This document shows positions 47,301 through 54,000 of a stretch of DNA of 64,000 bases, one piece after another. Source of the DNA: Elmis aenea (lineage: Eukaryota; Arthropoda; Insecta; Coleoptera; Elmidae); the NCBI GenBank assembly GCA_947652605.1, contig OX393579.1, positions 46,196,970-46,260,969 on the forward strand. Reading direction: 5' to 3'. The notes under the pieces are model-generated. The model saw nothing but the letters and a program-made list of their open reading frames with translations, searched no databases and was not told where the DNA came from. A program made the translations under genes and the position numbers. The number at the start of each line of letters is the position of its first letter. Positions within the stretch are counted from its first letter, which is position 1.

Positions 47301-50062
47301 GAAAACTGCCGGCTACTTTTGCCACAATCTGGGAAAACGATGCCGTATCGTCGGAATGTTCACAACCTTCGTCCTTACACAACTGCAGTTGCGTGTATCG
47401 ATTACGATTGAATTCCACGATTTTTCCATTTTTTTCGGGATAATTGCAAAAGAGGGTAATCTTACGGCCAAACAAAGATGGACCTAAACGAAATTGCAAA
47501 ACCCAATTTTTTTCGATACGGTACAATGTTGAGTCTTGATTTTCATTGTCATTCAACGTTAAAACACGAATATGCGTATCTAAAGGCATTTTTGTTCTTT
47601 TAACGCGGGCAGGTTTCGACTGAACTGAAGTTGAATGTTTGCTTTCAATATTTTTTGCTAAATCTTCAGATTTATTTTCGGTAAGAGGCGGAGAAATGAT
47701 TTTATCTGCTTTTTGTTCCTCTTGTTCTGTTTTTATCAATGCAGGTTTTTCGAAGCTTTGCTCTGGATCTTCAGTTTTAATTTTTAGACTATGTTGTGAA
47801 TTAGTTGTTTCTGCTGTAAATTCGTTTTGTTGTAATTTAATTTTCAATGTTGAACTATCTTCTTCAATTGCTTCGATCTTAACTTGTTGGATTAAATTCG
47901 AATTATTTTCTTGTTCACTTACAACTTTGTCAATTTCAGGCTGGAAAGGTGGAGTTTTGGCAACACTTTCTTGTTCAAAGTTTGATTCCAAAATATGTTG
48001 TTCAGTTTGTACAATATTTTTTTGTTCTACGCCTAGTGGCTTTGCCCAAGCGCTAACTTTTGTTTCTCCTCCTAGATTTTCTAAAACACGTTCAACTTGG
48101 ACAATTTTTTTTTGCCCTATAGTTAACGGTTTCGCCCAAGCATTGGTTATAGTTTCAAATGTTTTTATATTTTCTGACACTGATTTTCTAACAGGTTCAG
48201 AATTTTGTTCCGGCGCAACTTCAACTGTTCTAGGTTTTTCCGGTTTTAATATCGATTGTTTGATTGGTGATTTATCCTTAGTTCGGATGGGCGACTTTCT
48301 TGTACTAAGATCACTGGTGTTTTCCAAATTATTGAAAGAAACTTTTTGAATGTGATCTTCGCGTACAGATGCTTTTTTGTTTGATTCCAAATTGGTATTT
48401 TCCGAAAGGTTAAGATCGGCTTTTGCTGGTTTTTGACCGAATTCTTTCTTTGGACTTGATCTAGATTTTGCGATCTTAAATATGTTAGCTTCAGTTGTTT
48501 TTACAAAATCCTCTTTCTCACCTTCTTTTTTCTTTGGTGTTGATTTCTTTCTTCCTTCAACTGTTAAATATTTCTCTTCTTCTTTTTTATCCCCGTTTTG
48601 AAGACTACATAATTTTATTACACTTTCCGTGGATTGCGATTCGACTGTTTTCTCTACCTTTGATTCAGCTGTTTTTTCTTTGGATGATCGTTTCTTCTTT
48701 TGTTTACCAGATTTTGAAGATTTATTTGATTTATTTGCTTCGATATCGGGGCTAGCTTCTTTAGAAGTTGTGGCTTCACTATCTTCAGAAGAATATGCTT
48801 GTGCTATTTGTTTATCATTTTCTTCATCGTTTACGGTCTCTTTTAACTTATCTAATTTATTAATGAGGGTATCAACATCTAAATTTTCTGCTTGTTTAGA
48901 AAACAAATCGGGAACTGGTTTTGTTGTTTTAAAGTCCGCCTTTGCAAATTCCTCAACAAATGTTTCTTGGATGATTTGAGCAACTGGTTTACTTAAAGTT
49001 GTTTCGCTACAGTATTTGGGAGTAGCTGGACTGGATGTATGCTGTCGTTCATGTGAAGGGGTAGACCGTTTCGGAGATGCAGGCTTCTTGGGTGAATTTT
49101 GATCACTTTTTTTCTTTTTTGATGTTTTTTTTTTTAAATCAGGAGGCTTCTGTAGCTGTGATTGGTCTTGCACTGGATTCTCACTTCCAGTTAACTAAAA
49201 ATAAAAAATTAATAGATTTGATCTAGGTACATAAAAAGTTTAAAAGACTATTAAAAATTTAATGTTAAATTGCATGTTTCTATTTTGAAAACACTTAAAG
49301 ATGGGAAATAAATTGCTTAGGCTTACTATACTGTTTAAATATGAGTGTGAACAAATATTTTCCTCATAACTATTTAAACATTCAAATAAATAAGTAATAT
49401 TTCGTAATAATAATACTGCACTTAGGACTGCAAATGCATACAACAATCTAGTAAACAAGTTATTTATTTGCATTGTAAAAATTATAGACAATTGAAAAAG
49501 TTCACTTTTAAACTGTCCTTGGGTAAGAGATAACCAATTTTTTTTTATTAATAATTCAAAACAGCATAACTTTAAAATACAAATAGTAATGCTCATAGTT
49601 TTGTCCCAAATTGCATTTGTTACTCAAAATCAACCAATTATTTTAACATAATTATAAATTAATATTTTATAATTATTTAAACTTCGCATTTTTTGACCTA
49701 TCACCTTTGCATATAAAAAACAAAATACCAATGAAGCACTTGTTCATCAACAAAATCACTTCGCAATTATTATTTATAAATTTAAAAAACACGCACAATA
49801 TAAGAAACAAAAAACTGGATGACATCAGCATGCTCCACTAAAACTCTAACTGATATTTGTTAAACAAAGGTGTGCTATATATAACAAGGTATAAAATTAT
49901 ATGCGAAAACAAAAGAAATATAAAACTTACGTGCTCCAAGTACTTCGATACGCCTAGCAATTTTAAAACACACCACAAAGCTAACCCAACCGAGATTCTA
50001 TATGAAATGGTTGTTGCCTTATTAAGGTAATACAATAGGTAATGTAAAAGCTTATTATTCAT
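17357..50062 (-). CDS. AGL: Glycogen debranching enzyme (4-alpha-glucanotransferase / amylo-1,6-glucosidase), long form
   Basis: AGL removes glycogen branches with two activities in one cytosolic protein. 24 coding exons, 5' to 3': 49931-50062, 47276-49194, 47017-47218, 43340-43474, 43067-43285, 42766-43004, 39315-39527, 39010-39204, 38835-38955, 36497-36629, 36176-36441, 34330-34491, 34063-34271, 32326-32529, 32042-32271, 31897-31986, 28362-28539, 28100-28278, 27866-28046, 21441-21736, 20937-21361, 20692-20877, 17468-17695, 17357-17410. All phases agree; total 2131 aa. Transferase motifs: [34 protein letters not shown]. Glucosidase motifs: [44 protein letters not shown]. All the expected catalytic-acid contexts are present. 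The ordinary AGL body starts near M580 ([13 protein letters not shown]); from there it is 1552 aa, close to human (1532). Residues 1-579 are extra. Short introns are 52-110 bp; long ones hold transposons. Confidence 0.95.
17929..19102. mobile_element. Fold-back element, family G (ends CAGGGTGGTYCAAATTCG), AGL intron 22
   Basis: A 1.17-kb palindrome with TA on both sides. Ends CAGGGTGGTTCAAATTCGAT and its complement at 19083-19102. The arms share ATCTCCGTTATTGTTGTAAAT (near 18101) and the complement near 18890. Family G also occurs at 37244, 54841 and 61050, making it the commonest family here. Confidence 0.85.
19447..20093. mobile_element. hAT-like element with internal duplications, AGL intron 22
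   Basis: Starts CAGTGTTTCTCAACC and ends with the diverged complement GGTTCAGAATCACTT; the interior is marked by GCACCCCC and GCGCCCCC words. A 31-bp piece (TGCACCCCCTTTTCCATATA...) is tandemly duplicated near 19472-19530. The end-like GGTTGAAAATCACCG at about 19891-19905 suggests two overlapping or rearranged copies. No clear 8-bp duplication. 20094-20691 holds nothing definite. Confidence 0.55.
22883..25678 (-). CDS. LINE ORF2: apurinic endonuclease and reverse transcriptase
   Basis: 931 codons from an ATG at 25678, uninterrupted. The N-terminal endonuclease has HVNVRSL, the catalytic glutamate in [20 protein letters not shown] and the DHELVF motif. The reverse transcriptase has [56 protein letters not shown] and the catalytic KMFADDCQL. 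The C-terminal region ([16 protein letters not shown] onward) is typical of CR1/L2/Jockey-like ORF2. All key residues are present, so the protein may be functional. Confidence 0.93.
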   Translation of the reverse strand: MQLAHVNVRSLIPKLSQLKSFLNENPYDVIAISETWCTADIVDESINILGYKLFRQDRVGRGGGVCLYIKNSLKCTKLLSNNNIEQVWVKIKTGNKTLAVGCIYRPQSISYKIFCDELEQSLTMTSSMCDNVCCLGDVNINMIKTKLPETSYFNSMLDATDFEQIISTPTRINEKNETLIDIILVNSTNIVQTSGACNYDFADHELVFCDLNLMNTAKAPVYKTIRDFKYFDVNKFNHDLMMIPWQCIFYLNNINDKVEFLNNNVIQLLNEHAPLRIIKITKRKAPWLTDTIRFASDLRDKAYKKYKKSKMPADWDYYKTLRNSVNFMIKQEKRVFFQQRLDIGNSKRLWDELKVLNIGRNPNYSIPSHLQKPNEINNYFLNSIPTISNKQDVDNLIEFYKSNKILDSQQLFKFSSVDAADILKIIGELKSKATGHDNLNIDILKLCCPLLIPYITHIINSSLATNMFPESWKKSIIIPVPKVLNPSEFKDFRPISILPVLSKLLEKVMNVQLRKYLNDNHILPDIQSGFRPNRSCTTTLLYVTDEIISATDSNNITALTLLDYSKAFDTINHPVLLAILENIGLSPSALKLFNSYLSNRFQSVKVLQEYSQFEAVNNGVPQGSILGPLLFIIYTSTFYKYVSTCKMKMFADDCQLLHSFPFKDYHNAISNINTDLDSINAISKKHNLITNPNKSVVLLFGKVNKINYLKDHIDVRIGDISIPIKQEARNLGLVLSNTFRYQTQVNNYIKKSFLNLKLIFPHRQYLTSKIKTMLCNSLVLSHFNYCSEIYGQSITLEQSNRIQRVQNSCLRLIFGIRKYDHISHKLVDLKWLNMANRRKLQLAVLCHRVISQKQPAYLYNKIKFRTDVHTLNLRYKSLISPPSHRTALFERSFQYQLYKIYNGIPIEFKQLSIHSFKQKMYTLLFNLQCKN
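25915..26583 (-). CDS. LINE ORF1: coiled-coil nucleic-acid-binding protein
   Basis: 222 codons from an ATG at 26583. A heptad-like coiled coil (about residues 40-85; [20 protein letters not shown]) leads to [19 protein letters not shown] and [14 protein letters not shown], then [18 protein letters not shown]. This is the layout of L1-type ORF1 (coiled coil, RRM-like fold, C-terminal domain) found in several LINE clades. It probably coats the element RNA. It lies 236 bp before ORF2 on the same strand. Confidence 0.85.
   Translation of the reverse strand: MPLPDQRATRATTEEDVLIKKVIEKVISSSTFFDKLTDKIRESIADEFKKIIQSYDQKVEQLETELNNTKRQLLLYKDESEQYSRRNSLRIFGLPESKNEDTDKVISELCKKKLNLDIPVEAIDCSHRLPGKEGKTKPIIVKFISRNTKKLIYKNKKLLKGTRVVIREDLTKHRQQLLQKAVSKFGSKNVWTSECKILVKLDDKTIRHIGCCEDLNAIIVTT
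26770..27291. mobile_element. Single arm of a fold-back element (right end only), AGL intron 19
   Basis: It ends ACACCCTG at 27291 followed by TA. It shares words with 31190-31330 (AACTTGCTTATTTTTAAAG, AAACGAGAAAAAAATT), so it belongs with the element at 30030-31807. No complementary left end is visible; the left edge is approximate. Confidence 0.5.
27435..27712. mobile_element. hAT-type element (CAGGGGTGTGCAAAC) with perfect 8-bp target duplication
   Basis: A 278-bp element with ends CAGGGGTGTGCAAAC and GTTTGCACACCCCTG, exact complements. It is flanked by CCCTACAC at 27427-27434 and 27713-27720. The interior has GCGCCCCC words. Non-autonomous. Confidence 0.92.
28940..29191. mobile_element. 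hAT-type element inside the LINE fragment, 8-bp duplication
   Basis: Starts CAGTGTTTTCCAACC and ends GGTTGAAAACCACTA; flanked by TATTAGAG at 28932-28939 and 29192-29199. Removing it restores the LINE frame (SRCIRA followed by LRQVLDSKK). Confidence 0.88.
29525..29868. mobile_element. Second hAT-type element inside the LINE fragment
   Basis: Starts CAGTGTTTCTTAAACTGTGG and ends AGTTTAGGAAACACTG. Flanks are GCGTAGAG and GTGTTGAG, six of eight bases alike. Repeated GGGTCGC words lie inside. It breaks the LINE between LAGGVE and GRPRTKQ. Confidence 0.82.
30030..31807. mobile_element. Fold-back element, family H (ends CAGTGTCCCAG / CAGGGTGTAACAG), AGL intron 16
   Basis: A 1.78-kb palindrome. GTAAACGGTAAGAGATACAG (30068-30087) is the complement of sequence near 31750-31770, and the longer arms pair inward. 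TA lies at both ends. The two terminal 40 bp are less alike than the arms. No ORF. Confidence 0.75.
32565..34029. mobile_element. Fold-back element, family B-like (ends CAGGGTGTCCCAAATTCG), AGL intron 13
   Basis: 1.47 kb with TA on both sides. The left end CAGGGTGTCCCAAATTCGAG is complemented at 34010-34029. GCATGGGGATCTCGCTTAT is shared with 5795-7265. The arms pair over most of their length (TTGATGGTTCTGAAGAGACG near 33717 against 32864). Confidence 0.85.
34734..35822. mobile_element. Family E fold-back element with extra internal arms, AGL intron 11
   Basis: Ends CAATGTCATTCAAAAAGTC and GACTTTTTGAATGACGCTG, TA on both sides. The arm word CATTCAAAAAGTCTGCAAC recurs internally near 35029 and the complementary TTGCAGACTTT near 35505, so the arms are duplicated, probably by nested or unequal events. 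The homologue is 13982-14890. A lone fold-back end (CACCCTG) also lies at about 36078-36084. Confidence 0.75.
37244..38412. mobile_element. Family G fold-back element, right terminus lost, AGL intron 9
   Basis: Starts CAGCGTGGTCCAAATTCGAT after TA. The right arm is present down to ATCCCATCGAATTT near 38412, but the terminal GGACCACCCTG is missing. The arms match 17929-19102. Confidence 0.75.
38534..38711. mobile_element. Short CAGGGT-ended element, AGL intron 9
   Basis: 178 bp bounded by TA-CAGGGTTGGGAC and ACACCCTG-TA. Only the terminal few bases are complementary, so this is a deleted derivative or two unrelated ends. Confidence 0.4.
39638..40637. mobile_element. Element with GCGCACATTGA inverted ends, AGL intron 6
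   Basis: The left end AAGGCGCACATTGA is complemented by TCAATGTGCGCTTGGCCT at the right. Subterminal GCAGTAC/GCAGGGCAG words are repeated at both ends. No transposase ORF and no clear target duplication. Superfamily unknown. Confidence 0.6.
40708..41687. mobile_element. Possible hAT-like element, AGL intron 6
   Basis: The left end CAACGTTTCCCAAACC and the right end AGTTTGAGAAACGCTG are approximate complements of the CAGNGTTTCYCAAAC type. Flanking bases do not form a convincing duplication. An A-run is present near 41336. Confidence 0.4.
41791..42600. mobile_element. piggyBac-like non-autonomous element, AGL intron 6
   Basis: TTAA at 41787-41790 precedes CACCTTCGCAGAGAG; the right end is TGTGGCGAAGGTG followed by GTAA, a one-base-changed TTAA. 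Inside, TGCATATGCAGTC-type palindromic words recur at least six times. No transposase. Confidence 0.6.
43543..44590. mobile_element. Family A fold-back element, one arm, with nested hAT, AGL intron 3
   Basis: Starts CAGGGTGGACCAAATTCGAA and, after the nested element, continues as the family A arm (AAAAATCTGATATCGGTCT) to a region shared with about 9690. No right terminal repeat; the edge is approximate. Confidence 0.6.
43572..44126. mobile_element. hAT-type element (CAGGGGTTTGGAGCGGAGC) with perfect 8-bp duplication
   Basis: 555 bp. Ends CAGGGGTTTGGAGC and GCTCCAAACCCCTG are exact complements, with GGAGCGGAGC repeats inside both ends. Flanked by GTTTTACG at 43564-43571 and 44127-44134. Confidence 0.93.
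44611..46900. repeat. AT-rich tandem repeat array with 280-295-bp higher-order unit, AGL intron 3
   Basis: Built of short words such as GCATTTTGGTATTTT separated by 8-25 bases. In the right half these form a longer unit: GTATATCATTAAGGTATTTT begins at 46061, 46356 and 46636. The left half is more divergent. A piggyBac-like element interrupts the array at 45249-45653. Open frames within it are repeat translations. Confidence 0.85.
45249..45653. mobile_element. piggyBac-like element at a TTAA site within the repeat array
   Basis: 405 bp, ends CACGTTAAGCGCCA and TGGCGCTTAACGTG, with TTAA on both sides (45245-45248, 45654-45657). Paralogous array units read TATATCATTAAGGTATTTTT with one TTAA, which is the empty site. 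GTATCCATATGGATAC-type words lie in the left half. No full transposase. Confidence 0.85.
47276..49194 (-). CDS. AGL: AGL exon 2: charged, low-complexity N-terminal extension plus start of the AGL body
   Basis: A 1919-bp exon. Residues 45 to about 579 of the predicted long protein are rich in Lys, Glu, Ser and Pro with no domain I recognise. They include basic blocks ([40 protein letters not shown]) and two similar NAWAKPL/SAWAKPL repeats each followed by an IVQ(V/T)E word. From M580 the sequence becomes standard [23 protein letters not shown] and [13 protein letters not shown]. No splice site separates the two parts, so the extension belongs to the same exon as the enzyme. A transcript starting inside this exon could give a short form from M580 (A at -3). 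The extension is disordered-looking; its role is unknown. Confidence 0.85.
49931..50062 (-). CDS. AGL: AGL exon 1: hydrophobic N-terminus of the long form
   Basis: 44 codons from ATG at 50062 to a GTAAGT donor (49930-49925). It joins in phase 0 to the acceptor at 49195-49196. The peptide has few acidic residues and contains [17 protein letters not shown] (about 24-40), long enough for one membrane segment or a targeting helix. The join is supported by frame and splice signals but has no family homology behind it, so it is less certain than the rest of AGL. Intron 1 (49195-49930) shows nothing else. Confidence 0.6.
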
Positions 50063-51033
50063 TTTTTCAACAAAATATTATGCTTGAAATTTGTTTAAAC
50101 TTTACAGACTGCGAACTGATGCCATTTACTATTTTAAAACGATAACAAGCATCTGACTTATTATAAAAATGTATGTGTATAAATTATCAAAACCATGTTG
50201 TCTTAGGTTGTGATCAGCTATACAAAATAATTTCATAATAAGCCGATCCTCCAATTAAAAGTTCATAGGTTAACTTAAAAACTTATTTTGTTTTGTCCCA
50301 GATAAAAACTGCACGAATTTATAATTAACGATGACAGTTTTTAATTATTTTTGTAATTCATATACTATTGATAATCCCTGTGTTTATGTTTTAAAATTTG
50401 AAAATAAAAAAATAAAAATGCGAATAACAAATCCAAAATTATATTTTAACACATGTGATCACACAAGCTAGGTGGTTTAATCTTAAGTGTCTTACCAGTA
50501 CATAGATTTTATAAAGCAGTTATCTTTGAACAAGTTATCAGTTGTCAATTTAGAATTTGAAAATGACCTTTCCTACAGCAATTTTTGAATTCCTAGGCGG
50601 CACAGCTGTCAAGGTGACATTGACAATTAAACGGTAGTTATTTTAGTTTTATAATGTTGTTCATACGACAATCCATGTGTTCAAAACTTAATAGTTACTA
50701 CAATTTTTAGGTAAAAACGATCAATTTTATTCCAAATAGATTGATGTGATCTATTTTTGTTTATTTTTAGCTTCAGAAATTGCAGGCGATATATATGATA
50801 AGCTGCAGTGTAGTTCCAAATTATGAAGGTTATTGTGTTGCAGAATGCCAATATTTTAACAAAATTTACTAAAAACAGCTGTCACGCCGAAGATGGCCGA
50901 ATACTAAATACACTAAAAAATGGATTAAAAAGTCAACAAGCAAAAATAGTGCTAATAAGATCGACGTAAAGTAGATATATTTTGGAGCACGTACTAACGC
51001 ATGTAATAGTGATAATACGTGGTACAATTAAGT
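50063..51033. promoter_or_regulatory. Shared divergent upstream region of AGL (long form) and STK11/LKB1
   Basis: 971 bp separate the two start codons, which point away from each other. No fold-back or hAT element lies here, unlike most gaps of this size in the window. No TATA box or known binding site stands out. It must hold the 5' UTR and probably the promoter of at least LKB1. Confidence 0.5.
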
Positions 51034-54000
51034 ATGGACAAAAAAATGTGTAAGATAATTAGAAGTTTTGACAGCGAAGGGGCCGAAAGTTCTGAGCACG
51101 AAATAGAAATAAATAATAGGGTATTCAGTGTAGAAAGTGAAGATGAATTACCTCTGAGACCATTTAATGATCAAGATAATTCTGGTCTTTGCTTTAACGA
51201 TGAAGAATACACAGATGATCTCGAAAATGTTAACATAAATAATTTCTTTCATCGTGTGGATAGTGATCAAATAATCTATCAAACTAAGAAAAAAAAATTA
51301 AAACTTATAGGGCGATATGTGATGGGGGATCTATTGGGAGAGGGCTCGTATGGTAAAGTTAAAGAGGTTTTAGATTCTGAAACTCTTTGTCGAAGAGCCG
51401 TTAAAATATTAAAAAAACACAAATTGAGAAGGATCCCTAATGGTGAACAGAATGTACAAAGGTAAAAACAATTATGTTATTTCAAACTTGGGTTAAAAAC
51501 GCACTTTCACGTTGATAAAAAAAACTGCTTAAAGCAGTAGTTTTATACATGATAATTGAATTTCTATTACATCTTCACTTACCAAACCAACAATCCATGC
51601 TATCAGTGCTGCCATAGAAGCCTTGAATCTGTAAATGTGATAAATGTGTTATTGTAGTTATATTATAAAGCATATTTTGTGCGATTTTAGAGAGATTAAA
51701 CTACTAAGGATGCTCAAACATAAAAATGTTATAAACTTAGTCGATGTACTTTATAACGAGGAAAAACAAAAAATGTATTTAATTATGGAATTCTGTGTAC
51801 GAAGTCTTCAAGGAATGCTAGAATCAACACCACTGAAAAAACTACCCGTTTATCAAGTCCATGGTTATTTTCTGCAGTTAATGGATGGCTTGGAATATTT
51901 ACACAGCAAAGGAATCATTCACAAAGATATCAAGCCGGGAAACTTGCTGTTATCATTAGATGGGATATTGAAAATATCAGATTTGGGTGTCGCAGAGGTG
52001 AGAAACCTGTCATTTTTTGTTCTTATTTGATTTAGTTTGGCACTGTACTATTACTATTAATTACTCGTGGTATAAATAGATCGATTGAATTGCATCACAA
52101 AAACAAACAAAACGTCTTAAGAAGACATTTTGCGATTATTTTGTTCAATTTACAAGGTTAATTTTAATGGAAACATTAATCAAAATTAGTTAGAACATGC
52201 TACAAAGGTTATAACAAGATTTTATGTAAACAAATAATACCTTATTGCAAGGAAGGTGAGAATAATTATCCCAGATGCTAAGACAATGGTTAGGAACATG
52301 TTCCATGTGATAGGCAGCTGCACTGAGTGTGTGTAGAACTGACCTCTAACTACCATGTCAAAGGTCACTGATTTTTGGTCACAGCTAATTCATAAATAGA
52401 TTATTAAAACTGTTTACAATATGAACCTGTTTGTTTTTCTGATTGATAAAAGGCATCAGTGTAAAAACTGTCTGTTGTAAATTAATTAATGTTTTAAGTT
52501 AAAGCAATGCGGCTATCTTATGGTGAGAATTTATTGCACTTTTAAAAATAACACTATCAAAATGTTATCAGGAAATAATATTTTAAGTCTATCTATACTT
52601 ACAGCGACTGATAAAAAATCATTCAAATATTTTAGCAAATAGTTATAAATCGGGTCTTAAGATTAAACCTGGTACATTGTGTTTAGTTTTTATAAATCGA
52701 AATTTGCAGTCTGTCTGTATGTTTATAAATCCACTAATGCTAATGCGTGTTACGTAATTTTGCGATAAGTTTGTTAAAAGCATGAGCGACTAAATCCAGG
52801 GGTGTTTAAGGTTATTGACAGGCTCTAGGCACTTTAATTTTTGGTTCCTAATTTGTTAGCACAATACGGTTTTACTTTTATTATGTATTGCAACAATAAT
52901 GTCTTGTTTTTTAACTTTTTACAAAATCAACAACTTAAATGGAAGAAGCTTTAGAACATCAAGTTAATGCTCGATATTTAATTAAAAAGTAAAAATCAAC
53001 ATCTTTGGACTTAAATGAATGCCAAACTACTCCATAACTTTTGTTTTTTACACTATTATAACGTTTTTATTATTGAAGATGAAAATTGTGTTAAATTTAT
53101 GTAGTGAAAGTTTACACTTTGTATAAAATATTATTTTAACAACACTTTTGATAGCTTACACTCCGTATTGGTTCTCACTCCCCACTACTTTTTAAAGAAA
53201 GAATTGTAGTTTATTTTTACTTATCATGGGGGATCATTATTTTCATACATTATTGTGGTGTGAGTAGACGTTTTCACTATTTATTTGAAAAAAAAAAAGC
53301 TTCAACCATCTTTTAACCTGACCCTCATTCATTTGGTTAGTAACTAATAAGGAGGGTCTGGTTAAAGGTTGGATAAAACTTCTTTTTTAATAAATAATGA
53401 AAGTTTCTACTCCTTATAATGATCCTTCATAGTAACTAGAAATAAGCTACAATATATCCTCAATTATTGTGAAAATTAACTAAGGAAATCTACCGGAATG
53501 CGTCTCTAACAAGAAAATTCCTGTAGCGACTTTTTTTCTTCCCGACCTATGAGAAGCCAGTAAACAAAATTTCCGGCATGTTTTACTGACAGTTGTTTAA
53601 ACAGGTGGAAGTAAAAAGTGCATTTAATTTATATGTGACGTGTGACGTTAAATCGTGATTTTAATTTAAAAAATCAGCTGATATAAATCATGATTTAAAT
53701 CAGGCCAACCCTGTCAAAAAGTAGTGTAGACCTATACGGAAGTGGGCCCCTTTTGATTTTATTAGAGGCTGAAATTTTATTTTAAGGTTATACAGTGTCC
53801 TCATAAATGTATTCTTCTGTACACAAATAATGGTTTTTATGTTATTTTTATTTGTATTTGTATCGATAAAGTTATTTTTTAAAAGAAAACATTGTAACAG
53901 CTATGATCGTTCTGAGTACTTTTAAACACACAAATAGTTTAGTCAAAAATTTACTTTTTTATCACAACTGCCTTGACCTGTATAAATTGAATTTTACTAC

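Noticed and set aside
47639..48349. 236-codon open frame on the plus strand
   Set aside because: Exactly antisense to the charged AGL exon 2; the Ser/Phe/Cys-rich translation is what a Lys/Glu-rich exon gives in reverse.
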